DNA of 64,000 nt from assembly GCF_014905175.1 (NCBI RefSeq), contig NC_057791.1:21118537-21182536 (forward strand). The letters run 5' to 3'. Positions 51,469-64,000 of the stretch are shown here, piece by piece. The notes under the pieces were generated by a model. The model had not been told where the DNA came from. It saw only the letters and a program-made list of their open reading frames with translations, and searched no databases. Each line of letters begins with the position of its first letter. Positions within the stretch are counted from its first letter, which is position 1. This stretch comes from Aphidius gifuensis. Its lineage: Eukaryota > Arthropoda > Insecta > Hymenoptera > Braconidae. The translations under genes and the position numbers were made by a program.

Positions 51469-52501
51469 ATTATTTCAATAAGTATATCCTTTGATTCACC
51501 ACTGACAACATAAACAACTTTTTATTTCTGTAAAATGTTTTCCCTTTTTTTTCTCGTCAGACAGGAAGCAGATATCAATCTGAAATTTTATGATTATTAA
51601 TCCACAATGAAATGTATATTCAAGACATCTTGTTGATGATGTATTTAATACTATTATTATTTAACAATATATTTTTGTTTATAACAACTTACATTAATTG
51701 AATTATTATTTGTTTAAATAAATGTTAACAAGGCGCGTCATTTGCGATAGAAATTAAGCGTCCAAAAAATTAGAAATGCAACTGAAAAGTGAAAAAATGA
51801 ACAACCAACAACGCCAATCAACACCACACACACACACTCGCGACATATAAAAAAAAAAAATATAAATAATAATAATTGAATAACGCATGCGTCAAGAGTA
51901 GCTTGTTCGAGAGAAAAACAAAAAAAAAAAATCCAACTGCTTTTATCCCTACCAAGAAAATTAATTAATTTATAATTAAAAAAATATATATTTTTTAAGG
52001 TGAAAATACACTTTATTTACTTGTTGTTAAAATACAATTTATTAATAATAATTATTATTATTTATTAAATAATTAATATGCCTATTGAATGCCTCCAATT
52101 TTTTGTGTATGTGAAATGTTTTTTGGAGTAATTTAGCTTAAAAATATTAAATTAATAATTATTGTCGTCGTTGAATATTAATTATAATTAATCACTATTG
52201 TTGTTATTTAATTTTATACTACAATAACGAGTCATTTTGATTCACTTTTTTGCAATCTCGTCTGTTGTTTTGACTTTTGATCTGTCAATTATTTTATTTT
52301 CTCTCAATAAACATAACCTAACTTATCAATATATTGATTTGTTTATTTGATAAAATAAAAAATAAAAAATTCTTCGTAAATTTACGCATTTAAAATTTTT
52401 ATTAATTTTGAATATAAAAAATTTATTTTACAGTCGCTGAACATTTATAAATTGATCAAGTAAGTGAGTGACAAAAAAAAAAATAAATTTGTTTTTTTAA
52501 A
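51469..52501. promoter_or_regulatory. Bidirectional promoter region between pins and NAXD
   Basis: The start codons of pins (minus) and NAXD (plus) lie 1.03 kb apart, head-to-head. A less AT-rich block at 51725-51910 contains a CA run (ACACACACACACTCGCGAC) and an ACGCATGCGT palindrome near 51883, and probably holds at least the pins start site. No TATA box is clear. Confidence 0.45.
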
Positions 52502-53640
52502 ATGATAGTATCTTTGAGCCAATTTATCTTTAGGCATATAATAAAAAATATTGAATCAACTGCAAAATTATCAACAATGTCAAGTCAAATATCTCTAGAT
52601 GAACGTATATTAAAATCAGTACGTCGTATTGTCCCGTCATTGGCAACAACAAAATACAAAGGTCAAGATGGTCGTATTGGAATATTTGGTGGTAGTACAG
52701 AATATACAGGAGCACCATATTTTGCAGCAATGAGTGCATTTAGAACTGGTGCTGATTTAGTACATATATTTTGTTCAAAAGATGCTGGTTCAGCAATTAA
52801 ATCATTTAGTCCAGAGCCAATTGTTCATCCAATTCTTGATCATCATGATGCATTGAGACAGATAAAACCTTGGCTTGATAGATTTCATGTTATACTCATT
52901 GGACCAGGTCTTGGTAGAGATGAAAAAATATTTAAAGTTGTTGTTGAATTAATTAATTTATGTAGAGATTTAAAAAAACCATTAATTATTGATGCTGATG
53001 GACTATTTTTGGTATGTCAAAAACCAGATTTAATAAAAGATTATCCAGGTTTAATATTAACACCAAATGCTATGGAATTTAGTAGACTTGTTAAATCATT
53101 TCTTGATAGAACAGTACAACCAGCACCAGTTGTTAAAATATCTGAATTAAAACATTTAGCTGATGCTATTGGTAAAAATGTTGTTATTATAAATAAAGGA
53201 GCAAAAGATGTTATTGTTGATGGATTAAAAGGTACAGATGCAATATCATGTACTGTATCTGGTTCTGGTAGACGTTGTGGTGGTCAAGGTGATCTTTTAG
53301 CTGGTTCATTAGCTGTATTTTGGTGGTGGGCAATAAGTGCTGGTCCAAGTGAAATGGCATTATCAGCACCAGTAACTGCTTGTTATGCTGCTTCAAGATT
53401 AACAAGAGAATGTAATGCTGCTGCTTTTAAAGAAAAACAAAGAGGAATGCTTACAACTGATATGCTTGAACATGTTCAACCTGTATTTGCAAGACTTTAT
53501 GAAAGCCAATCTCCAAAGTGAGATTAATATTTTTTCTATTTTTTAAATTTTTATTAATAATAATTAATTTTATATTTAATTAATATTTCAGATCACCAAT
53601 TTTAATTGGTAAAATTCGTTCTAAAATTATGGATGCATAA
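52502..53640 (+). CDS. NAXD: ATP/ADP-dependent (S)-NAD(P)H-hydrate dehydratase
   Basis: Metabolite-repair enzyme that dehydrates damaged NADHX/NADPHX back to NAD(P)H with ATP, in cytosol and mitochondria (CARKD/YjeF-C ribokinase-like fold). The main exon is 52502-53517. A GTGAGA donor and an acceptor at 53590-53591 add a last exon, 53592-53640, ending KIRSKIMDA, 354 residues in total. If the intron is retained, translation stops at TGA 53519-53521 after SPK. Motifs: GRIGIFGGSTEYTGAPYFAA, VILIGPGLGRDE, IIDADGLF, LTPNAMEFSRL, and the nucleotide-site SGSGRRCGGQGDLLAG. The first 25 residues (MIVSLSQFIFRHIIKN onward) are basic-hydrophobic and could target mitochondria. A second ATG (MSSQISLDER) would give a cytosolic form. 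Confidence 0.93.
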
Positions 53641-53738
53641 AAATTGAATTTAAAAATTTTATATTTTTTAATAATATTATTTTTGATATACTATATTATT
53701 TATTTATATTTTGATAATATACTACAATATATGTCGAA

Positions 53739-53744
53739 AATAAA
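53739..53744 (+). terminator. Candidate polyadenylation signal of NAXD
   Basis: AATAAA about 100 bases after the spliced stop codon. The remaining 53745-54285 is AT-rich intergenic sequence between two convergent genes, with nothing else seen. Confidence 0.45.
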
Positions 53745-54285
53745 TGCTCATTTAATCTCAATTTAGTAGTCTTTAAAATTATTTTTTTTTGAAATATAAC
53801 ATAGCAAGATTAAAAAACAAGAAAGAATTTATTTATCAAATCAATTAATCTTCATCAATTTGTAAAATTATTTTTATTTTATAATATATTGAATCTTTTG
53901 TAATTTATTTATTTATTCTTCAAATTTAATTATCATTTATCAATTATTATTTGTATTAGCAAACATTAATTTTATTTAATTTTGATAGTCGACTGTATTA
54001 ATAATTTTTATGACAACGTAAATTTATATGTATACTTTTTGATTCTTTATTTATTTTTTTCGATACAAGCAGATTTTTTTTTTATGGAACAATTCTTTAT
54101 TTTCATATTCTTTTGGACATCAATAATTATTAGTTTTAGTAATACACTATTAAAACCAGGAAATGATTTTGTTGCCAAGTTTTTATATAATTTTTTTTCA
54201 ATCTTTTAATATGATTGTGTAAAAATATATTTATTTAAACAATTTAAAAATATTTATGTTGATTAAATGAATGAATATCATTAGA

Positions 54286-57200
54286 CTACGAGTAAAATGT
54301 CAAAACTGAAGTTTGATTTCCTCGAATGAGTAAAGTTGTTGGCATGTCTCTTGTCAGGGCTTCCAACCATGCCATGTAAAGTGGTGCTGATACAGCACCT
54401 TTTCTTGGCATTGGCAAAGACCTATCAAACAAAATTAACAATTAATCTATCTTAGCTATCTTATCTTCATAATTTTTTTTTTTTATATTTAACTTACATC
54501 ACTACAAGTGCTGATTGACTAGAATTTTCTAACAATAATTCTCGCAAACGTAATTGTCGATAAGTCTTATCACGCAAACTTTGTAATTCCACATCAGTTA
54601 TAACACACTCGGATGAATCAGCATTATCATTTTTACGAAATTCCGATACAAGTGAATCAAAGAAATCTTGAGTTTCTTTTTTTGGCTGTACACTTATGTC
54701 ATCAACCATTTTTAAACTTTTATATTGAATACGAAATTTCGTCATTATTTCTGCAATTCTAAAAATTAAAATTCAATAAATTATTTAATATTTATTTAAT
54801 TATATAATTTTTTATGTATTTATTTAATTAATTACTCTTTTTCTTGTGCTCCAATTTCTTGCTTGTGATTAGCCAATGCAAATATTCTCATTTTACAATT
54901 TTCCCAATTTGATCTTGTGTTGATAATATAAGGCAGCAGTATTGTCAAACCTTAAACAATTATAAAAACTTCTACCACTTAAAAATGAGTTTTATTAATT
55001 CGATAATTATTAATTACCTCCATCATCATACAGCCACCAAACATCAATGACTCCTGACTTGTGTTTTTTTTGAAATATTGAAATATATTCTAGCTCAGAA
55101 ATTACAGCATTACGTTGTTCACTAAAAAACAAACAAACAATTAATAAACTTAAAAAAAAATACTATTTTAAATTTAATTTAAAAAACAAACAACAACTTA
55201 CTAAAGTACTTTATCAGCTGCAAATTTTTTTTTATATTTTAAATGATCACGTGCATTGAAATTTGTTGATGATTCTTTGGCAATTTGATTTGGTCCATCA
55301 ACAGTTGAAAATTGTGTGCCAATTGTTGGTACACTTTGTACTCGTTGAATACCACTTGTCATTGATAAATCACTGTCAGCATGCATCAATGTATTACCAG
55401 CTAAATCATAGCTACTTTGTATCATTGCTTGTTCATCATCACCAGTACTATTTGGTACTGAATAATCAAGACCATTTGGTACACGTAACATTGCAACAGC
55501 CATTTTTTGATCAAATGCATTGCTAAAATTTAAAATTATTATTACGAACTTCAATAATGACCCTGTTGGCTAAAATTTCTCTGGATTTTCTCCGGATTTC
55601 TACGCAATTGAGACATCCAGAGATATTATAGAAATAATCTAGAGATTGCTCCGTAAATATCTCCGTAAATTTTTCATTACGAAACTCCATTTCCAAGTCT
55701 CAATTACGTAGAAATCCGGAGAGATTTTTTTTCGAAATATAAATTTAAAAAATAAATTACTGTAGAACATTAAAATATTCCTGAAGATCTTTATGATGAC
55801 AAGTTGTCCATGTTGTTTTGTAACCCATAAGAACAACATTTGGTGCTAATTTACCAACTCCAGATGCTTGCATTAGGGCTGATGCACCACGTTCTAAACT
55901 AAGATCACTTACAACATGATAAAATGACTTGATACGATGACGTTGTAACCATGCATAACCATTTCTTAATCTTGCTGATCTTGTACGATATGATAAACGT
56001 GTCTAAATTTAAATTTAAATAATACTCAATCAATAAAAAATCATATTAAATATAAAAAAAAATATAAATAAATTTATAACTTACTGGATTAACTTCACCA
56101 CAAACAAGTAATGAATTATTTTTAGTTATTAAATTAGCTAAATGTAATAAATCAGGACGTGTACCTGGTGCACCAGATAATGCCAATATTTGTGGTGCAT
56201 AATTTTTAACATGTTCATCCATACAATTTAAACGATAAACAACAGTTAATGCTGTTTTATATGTTTGTGCTTGTGTACTACTACCCCAATTAACATCAGG
56301 TTTTCTATAAACAACTATTAAGAATAATGCAAGAATAACAACAACAGTTATAAGAGCTGTTCTCCAATCAATGAGAAACATAAATACAACACACAATATA
56401 AAACCAACAAGTGATAGCCATCTGTTGTAGTACTGAAATTAAATTAATTAATTATTAATTTGTTAATTCACTTATAATTTAAGGTAATTAAATTAATGGC
56501 TTACTTTAAATGTTGGACGCCAACCAAGTGGTCTAACAATTGCTGCATGAAATGTACAGAAATTAATTAAAGCATATGATGCTAAATAACAATTTGATAT
56601 TAGTGGTGCAATTGCATTTAAATCACCTGAAATTATAAAAAAGAAAAAACAAATTAATACTTGATTTGATTGTTTTTTAATTCATGATGATTACCAATTA
56701 ATAAAAATACTGCTGCTACGATTAGTGTTAGAACATAGCCACGATATGGTTCACCAGCTTTACCATATCCTTTGCTAAAATAAATCAAACCAGGATAAAT
56801 TCTGTCTTTACCAAGTGCTTGTATTAAACGTGGTACTGATAATAAATTAGTCAATGCTGTTGATAATGTTGCTGCAAAACAACCAGCATAAATAAGTCCT
56901 TCCCATACTGACATTATATTCATTATTGAAACATCATGATGTAAACCATTTTGACAATTATTTAATGTATCAACAACACATGGTATAGCTGTAAAATTTG
57001 TTCCATTAAATGTTATATTACTTGCATCACGAACAGCAGCACCACCAGCAAATAGAACAAATGTAACATAGCTTATCATTGATATTAATAATGCTAATAG
57101 TGTACCAACTGGTATACTATTTGATGGATCTTTTAAATCACCAGATATATTTGCACCAGCTTGTATACCAGTTACTGATGGAAAAAATATTGCAAATATT

Positions 57201-60200
57201 GATATAAAATTTTGTTCTTGTCCCTCATAAATACGATAATCATTATTCCAATTTGTTGTAAATTCATGAGATGAAAAACCAACAAATCCTTTGGCTTTTA
57301 GTAATTCATTATCACCAGGTCCAAGTACAGTACCAATTAAAAAATCAAATATTGCAATTACAATAATTGCAATTAAAAAGTTTTGTGCCTAAAGAAAAAT
57401 TAGAATTAAAAATACATATGTTTAATTGATGTTTTAAATTTAAATTACCTTTGATTCCCATTCCATTCCAATTGCACATATTAATATCATAACAACAAGT
57501 GCAATACAACCAATGATTCTCGTATCACTAAGACCATTATCAATAATTTTAATTCCATGACTTTTTAATAGTGTATTTAATGAATCACAAAAACCAATTG
57601 TATTCATTGATGCTGATACTGAATTTGCAAATGCAAATACAATACCAACTGATGCTCCAAATTCTGGTCCTAATGATCTTGATATTATAAAATATATTCC
57701 ACCTTTGAAAAATAATATAATAATTAAAATTTGATATAGCTATTTTGATGATAAATAAAATTAAACCAAGGATAAAGTTGGCAACATGTTATCAATAATT
57801 CGACACGCCTTGTTATAAAAACAAAAAAGTAGAATAATAATAAATTATTATGACGCACCTCCCTTTACTTCACCATTAGTGCTAATTGCACTGAGACTTA
57901 GGGTTGTTATAACACAAACAACAGCTGATATTGCAATTATAATAATTGATTCAAATATTCCAGCTTGTGCAACAATCCATGATAAACGAAGAAATAACAT
58001 AACACCCCATATATTTAATAGACATGGTATTAGTACACCCTGTATCCAGCCAAGTTTCATTCCAACATGTCCAGTCTGTCCATTTCCTGCTGCTCCAGAT
58101 TCAACGTTAGCATCCTTTTTAAAAATTATATTTTATTAATTAATTATTTTATTATTTAGAGATAATTTTATTTTTTTAATTTGCAAAAAATTAACATCTG
58201 TATTATCAATTATAATAGCAAATTTTTTAATCTTATTTTTCATTTTTTTTTGTCTTTGTAAATCTTTGTTGGACAATAAATTTTAAGTGATGAAAATTTT
58301 TATTATTTGTTTGTTTATTTTGTTGATTTAAATTGTTAAAATTAGCTTGTAAATTTTTTTTAAAATTATGAATTTATAGACAGAGAAAAAAGTAAAAAAA
58401 AATTTATAAAATAAGTTATATAAATCTTGGAGGTTGATTTTTTTTTTAATGGTTTTTATTTTTTATTTTTATTTTACGGTTACTGTACTTTTAACCGGTT
58501 AAATCTGACTCTATCCAGATCTGAATAATATTTAAAAAAAAAAATATATATGCATCAAATATTACTTTCAAAAAATTGTACAAGAGTGTTGAATATAATT
58601 ATCACTTCATTCATTTTCTGCAAAAGTATTTATCATTGTAGTGATATTTTGAATAATAATAAAAAATATAAATAATATTACATACTTTAACAGGATTTCC
58701 TTCGTGTAAATCACTCAACGATGGTCTTTTGGCACGTCTACTTGCTCTGTAAATAAATATCCAAGTTGTATTAACCCAATTTAACCCAAAAAAAAATACA
58801 AAATGATTATGATTCATCAAGTAGATCACCTGTAATGATCAAGACGTGGTACAACATCCCATAAACCATTGACATTCAATGTTATCGATGATTTTTTTCC
58901 ATTTACACGAGTTGTTCCATCATCTTCGGGGTTTTGACTATTGAATTTACCCTCCATACCAGTTATTCTATTCATAAATCAAAAAAATAATTATCAATTA
59001 TTTAAATTAACATATTTTTTTATATGTAAATATATTTTTTCAAGGAAAAATAAATTGCAAATAATAATAATATTTTTTTTTCTGCTTATTGGCTTATTAA
59101 TGTTTCATTTTTTATTCATAAAAACAAGGTCAATTATGATATTGTCAGCTTACATGCAATTTGAGTGAAGAAAAAAAAATTAAAAATAATAATACAAGTA
59201 GCTTTTATTTTAAATAAAATAAATAAATGAAAGAACAAATTAACAAGTTTAGTTTGAAAAAATAAAAATAAATAATTTATGAGAATAAATAGATGATCGT
59301 AAAAAATATTTTTTATATTTCCTAGAAGAAGTAGACAAACAAAAATGTAAATTTATCTATTATTGGAATTTTTTTTATCTAGTAAAAAAGAATATTGATG
59401 GATAAAAAAATAAAATAAAAAAAAAAAGCTATATGAGGCAAATTACCTTGTTGATTTGGGTTATTGTTTGGCTCTTGGTTCATCGATTGAACAAATATTT
59501 TCCGAATGGAAAAAATAAATAGACAATAAAAATAAAATTTAAATTAATAAAAAAGTCAAGTTAGTTGCCAGTAGATTGATAATATTTATATATTTTTATT
59601 TGAAAAATAATTTAAAGAATAAATTTAAATTATAGCAAGTTGAGTGACAAAATGCACAATATTATATTATCATGTTGACACTATTTAAATTAATTTTTAC
59701 AAACCATCAAGTCACTAGAATTTATTATTATAAATTTATGAAAAAAAAAATTTCAACTCAAATGGATAAATTAAAAGTGGCATAATAAATCTATTGCTCA
59801 TCAAATGTCTGCGTAGAAATAAAAATAATATTTGATCTAGAAAAATTTACAGCGATTCGATTTTTATAATAAATATTTTTCAATGATGATTTATCGTTTT
59901 TTTATGAACAAATTAATCCATTAATTTTAAAGATATTATTTACATTTTTATTTGCAAAAAAAAAAAAATTAATTATGTATTATTATCAAAAAAATATATT
60001 CAAATTTATTTAAACAAAATTTTAATAATTTATATTTACTTTTGTACACTGTAATAATTTGATGTAAATTAATTTTCTAAACTGGTTTTTTTTTAAATTT
60101 GAATAATTTTTGAAATTTTTTTTATCTATCACAATTATAGTATTTTTATTTTATTTATACACTGATTAATATTAACGAGAATATGGCTATCACAGATTGA

Positions 60201-61736
60201 AGAATTTATTTCTATTTTATTTATTTAAATTAATACTGGTTCGATTAAAACTAGCTAAATTTATTTTTATATACTGAGATGGTATTTTTAATTATTTATA
60301 TATTTTTTTTAGTTAAAAATTTCAAATAGACATGACTGAGATGTTGATGATGTCGTGTCCGGATGAGAAATATAAAAATGCTTCGGGCTTATACATGAAG
60401 GAAAATATAAATTCAAGAAAAGCATGCGTCGTGAGCTTTTTTTATCACTTATTTTTCTATGGTGCGCATCATTCATCACCCTTTTTTTATAGTCCTCAGA
60501 CAATATTTCACATTTTACTATTAATTATTGTTACATACATTGACTTATATAGAATTTTCTAAAACTTTTACAATAACTTTATTTAATATATATGCTTTTA
60601 AATCTATCACAGCTTATTGAATAACAAAATTAGATTTTTTTTTTTTTTAACCCATTAAGATTGATTTTATTATCGTTGATTAACAAAGTTTGTCAAAAAG
60701 ATTAAAAGTTTTTGTTTCTTTTTTATTTGAAGAAATGTATTTTTTCTAAAATAATAAAATATTAATCAACGTATTTGATTTGTATTGAGATAAGATTATC
60801 TTACAAAATAATTTGCACTTTTTTTTAAATATAAATTTATAAAACTCACATTATGGACACACGTTTTATTTAAAATATTTTTAACTATCATCGAAAACTT
60901 AAGTTTGTCTGTTATTTGTTGAATAAAAAAACTGAAAGTTTGGAAAGAAGATTAAGTTTTATGTTAGAAAATCTAGTGAAAGTTTTTTAGAATATTTTTT
61001 TTTTTCAAGGTCTAGGATTTGTAAAAGATTAACCATCTAAAAATTTCAAAGAAATTCGAAACGATTGAGATAACATAGGATAACGAAAAAACATAAGACA
61101 AATAACAATAATAATAATTTATTTTTTTTGAAATTCAAGGGAACTAAACAAGGTTTTTTTTTTTAACTTGAAAATTAATCTCGTTTGTTTTTAAGAAATT
61201 GAAAAATATATTTCTTTTTGAAGTATGAAAAAAAAAAAAAAAAAATACATGCATCAACAAGTGTTGATAATAATTATATTACATGTTTTCGATAAGTTTT
61301 GCTCCTAGCCTTGTTTTTCAAGGTTTTTTTCAACGAGGCAAAATAACTGATTGTAATTTAACAATTCAGGAAAAAATAGAGCTCAATCAAATTCACCAAC
61401 AGAGTGTAAATTTCAATCACTGTATATATATTTTTTTTGTTGACCCATTTCATAGTAATAACTTAAACTATGAACAAAAAAGTATGCTATCAACCCTGAA
61501 CTAAAACAAGGATTTAAAAAATTAACAATAAATACGCGTTTACTAATTTTCATAAAAGAAAAAAAAATAAAATAAAATAAAGACCTTGCACCTTCAGCAA
61601 AATATAACTTATTTTCTTGACACCAATATAAAAAAATAACACAAATATTTTTAAATTAACTTTGAAAATATTTTTCTTAATTAAAAAAACAAAAAAAATA
61701 CCTCATTAAAATTGATTTTTTACGTTCATTAACCAT
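54286..61736 (-). CDS. NKCC-type sodium-(potassium)-chloride cotransporter (SLC12)
   Basis: Electroneutral cation-chloride cotransporter of the plasma membrane. Exons, 5' to 3': 61702-61736, 58830-58967, 58686-58746, 57859-58114, 57449-57702, 56695-57388, 56505-56626, 56085-56432, 55761-56002, 55202-55522, 55018-55121, 54836-54950, 54498-54758, 54286-54421; 1,028 residues. The membrane domain starts at MKLGWIQGVLIPCLLNIWGV (TM1) and continues through IYFIISRSLGPEFG, FFPSVTGIQAGANISGDLKD, SKGYGKAGEPYRGYVLT and RKPDVNWGSSTQAQTY. The C-terminal domain has VIDVWWLYDDGGLT and ends SVLTFYS. These match the NKCC/NCC branch, not KCC. The N-terminus is short (about 100 residues) and lacks a visible RFxV SPAK-binding motif. 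An extracellular Asn-rich loop (ASNITFNGTNFT) has glycosylation sequons. Na-K-Cl versus Na-Cl specificity cannot be read from the sequence. Confidence 0.92.
55583..55729. repeat. MITE-like inverted repeat in an NKCC intron
   Basis: Arms of about 31 bases, 55583-55614 and 55697-55729, are near-perfect reverse complements (core CCGGATTTCTACG versus CGTAGAAATCCGG, with one C/T difference nearby). About 82 bases separate them. The unit could fold into one long hairpin and is less AT-rich than the flanking intron. A short non-autonomous transposon is the simplest reading. Target-site duplications are not certain. Confidence 0.55.
58968..61701 (-). other. NKCC intron 1, AT-rich
   Basis: This 2.7 kb intron separates the MVNERKKSILMR exon from the second coding exon. 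It contains a small open frame at 59449-59481 (MNQEPNNNPNQQ) with a donor in the wrong phase, and a CG-bearing patch at 60340-60430. No supported exon. Confidence 0.5.
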
Positions 61737-62530
61737 CTTGAATTTTAGTAAATTTTTCACTTGTTATAATTGTCAACAAAAACACCAAATAAAATTAGTA
61801 AATAGATTGTTTCTTTTTTTTTTTTTTCATGAAAACATTGATAATTAGATACGACGGTAAAAAAAGATACGTTGATGCCGGTGTTTCCGAGCCGACTATC
61901 ACGTTTTTAATACGAGAAGCGTCAATATATACACGACCGTCATTATACTTTCAATGTTCACACATACAATATAAATATATATATGTACAAGTTTTATTTA
62001 TTTAACTGAGGTCATTGGTGTGTCTTGATTCTACATATTTATCAAACGACAGTAACAATAATCAACAGGTAGAAATAAAAAAGCTAAATTTTATTCTTTT
62101 AAATTTGGCCAAAAATTAAGCTTTAGAAAATAAAAAAACAATAATCAATAGACAAATTTACCTGACTTTATGTTGTTTATTAATTTACTATTATTTATAA
62201 AAAATCATCATGCTTCAATCAAATAAAAATTGATAATTATGTAGAAAATATAAATCAAGAAAAAAAAAAATTGAATTTTTCGTTTTTATTAATTTTTTTT
62301 TCATGTTAATAATTATTAACAAAAAAAAATTAATGATTTTATTTATTAACAATTAAATCAACAATTAAAAAATAAATAATTTTATTTTTTTAATTTTTAA
62401 ATTTCGTCAAGTTTTTATATCGAAAAAAAAAAAGATAAAAACTAAACTTAAAATTAAATAAAAAATTTCTTTTTTTCTTAATTATTTTTTTATATTAAAA
62501 AAATTAATTTAAAAATATAAATTATCTTAC

Positions 62531-62650
62531 CTTTTTCATGTATCTTTAAAAGAGTTTTAAACTAAAAAAAAAATGAAATATAAAAATACTAGATGATTTA
62601 TAAAATGATAATGTAAACGTCTTGCCTCTTCGACTCAACTCAGTTAACTA
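62531..62650 (-). promoter_or_regulatory. Probable NKCC leader exon and promoter
   Basis: A GTAAGA donor at 62530 follows ATG AAA AAG (62539-62531) in phase 0. The exon at 61736 begins immediately after a CAAG acceptor, so the leader could splice to it and add Met-Lys-Lys in frame. The 62615-62645 segment (AACTGAGTTGAGTCGAAG on the minus strand) is less AT-rich and resembles a start-site region. A second CG-bearing patch lies at 61850-61950. Confidence 0.4.
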
Positions 62651-64000
62651 TTAAATATCACCATCCAATTTGTGATATATAAAGTGTTTGATATATATAA
62701 AAAAATAAATACACGACCCCCATGTATGTACAACACTGTTAAATTATTTAACCCCATGTTGAACTTGAAAATGTACGTTAAGAATAATAATGTTTCTCAC
62801 AAGAAACTCGTCAACTAATTAAACATATTTATTTTATGTTTTTTTTATGGTTAATTAAAATGTATTTGAGACATTGTTTAGTTTATTAATAATAACAGTG
62901 TGTATTGTATATATATAAAAATTAAATTAGACAAAAAAAGTATAATTTTAGATAACGTATATTTTATTTTTAGATTAATTAATTGCGGCTTTAACTGGAC
63001 TGTCCTAAAACAAGGATATTATATCTGGAAATTGTTGGATTTTCATCAATATATATATTTCTTTGTTTATTTCAGTTTTTTTTTTTTTTCCTCAAGTCTC
63101 AATTGATGAGACAACACTTGGTCATTCATGTTGTTATTAATATATATGTGTTGGTCAAATAATATTAATAAATGGATATATTCATTGTCGTTTATTTCGA
63201 AATACCACGTGCCACGATTTTCCTCAATCGATTTGCTTATACTTGAAATTAAAAATATAAAATATTATATAAGTTTTTACTGCCAATGTCAGACTTTGTG
63301 TCTAGTTTTTTTATATATATTTAAAATTTTTTATTATTTTAGCTAATGGTTTTTAGAGTTAATGATTTTGTCGTTAAATATATAAATATAAACATTTTTT
63401 GTTTTTAAAAGACAATAGTTATTTAATCAAAAAAATAAAGCTGACAGGTTTTTTATTATATATATTTTTTTCTATTTTTAATAATTCATTATTTTTTAAT
63501 TTTTAAAAATCATTATCAACGTCGTTAAAAGTCAATAACTATTTCATCAAAAAAATAAAATCAACAGCTTATTTTCATCACCAAAAGAATACAAATATTA
63601 ATATTAAAAATAAATAAATAATCAATTTGAAAGAAAAAAAAAAACATTAGCATTTTTTATAAATAAATTAGTAATAAAATTTTATATTTGTGTAAAAATA
63701 ATTAATTATTTTTTTCCTTCTTCCCTGAGATGATTTTTTTTTTTTATTTTAAATAATTTTTACGTTGACAACTGACAATTAAATTTATAATTACAATGTA
63801 TTTTAATAAGAAAATTATCTTTGTTATTTATTAAAAAAATACATATATGAATAATTAAATAATAATTTTATTTGTTATTAATATTATTAAAATAAAAATA
63901 AAAGATTTAATCATAGAATTTTTTAAAAACTGTATTATCCTTTTTTATTTATTCGTCTCACTTTTTTTATAATATTAAAATATTATTATGTAATTTTATA
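62651..64000. other. AT-rich upstream flank, no gene seen
   Basis: Open frames at 62900-63106 and 63128-63346 have simple AT composition and no recognisable motif. No repeat family or RNA gene was identified to the window end. Confidence 0.55.

Noticed and set aside
59449..59481. Short ATG frame MNQEPNNNPNQQ with a donor, as an alternative NKCC first exon
   Set aside because: It ends in phase 1. Joining to 58967 gives an immediate stop, so it could only be non-coding leader.
60332..60562. 76-codon plus-strand frame in NKCC intron 1
   Set aside because: No domain, no splice support, and the downstream half is AT-type translation.
1..64000. Search for CRISPR arrays, rRNA, viral genes or autonomous transposons
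   Set aside because: No regularly spaced repeats, no rRNA cores, no reverse transcriptase, transposase or viral structural motifs were seen in any frame I read.

Overview
The window is a very AT-rich eukaryotic nuclear segment with short GT-AG introns, long A/T runs and no bacterial-type signals. Gene content and protein similarity point to an insect. A fibrillin, a Pins protein with four GoLoco motifs and the compact AT-rich introns would suit a parasitoid hymenopteran such as a braconid wasp. That placement is inference. All gene models were assembled by hand from splice signals, reading-frame phase and remembered family sequence, without a database search. Exon lengths sum to whole codons in every complete model except the fibrillin, which has exactly one base too many.

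Layout, left to right. (1) 165-20684, minus: SLO2/KCNT sodium-activated potassium channel. The 3' end lies beyond the left edge. Four candidate alternative first coding exons all splice in the same phase to one shared acceptor. (2) 21740-23283, plus: B4GAT1-like beta-1,4-glucuronyltransferase, divergent from SLO2. (3) 23380-25854 and 27924-30351, both minus: two cytosolic ALDH1-type aldehyde dehydrogenases with identical exon structure, separated by (4) 26330-27791, plus: a galactose-mutarotase homologue that has lost its catalytic residues. (5) 31568-45534, minus: a full-length fibrillin, including a furin-type C-terminal propeptide of 140 residues. It carries a frameshift and a missing half-domain near 37.78 kb. 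(6) 49248-51468, minus: pins/GPSM2. (7) 52502-53640, plus: ATP-dependent NAD(P)H-hydrate dehydratase, head-to-head with pins. (8) 54286-61736, minus: an NKCC-type SLC12 cation-chloride cotransporter, with a probable leader exon near 62.5 kb.

The genes do not form one pathway. They are ordinary animal housekeeping and developmental genes. The locally connected parts are the ALDH tandem pair, which shares a promoter block and a nearly unchanged last exon, and the divergent promoter pairs SLO2/B4GAT1 and pins/NAXD. I found no CRISPR array, rRNA, convincing tRNA, autonomous transposon or viral gene. The points most worth following up are the SLO2 first-exon choice, the mutarotase pseudoenzyme, the fibrillin break with its asprosin-like tail, the ALDH conversion-like tract, and a GC-rich orphan reading frame at 17.05-17.22 kb.
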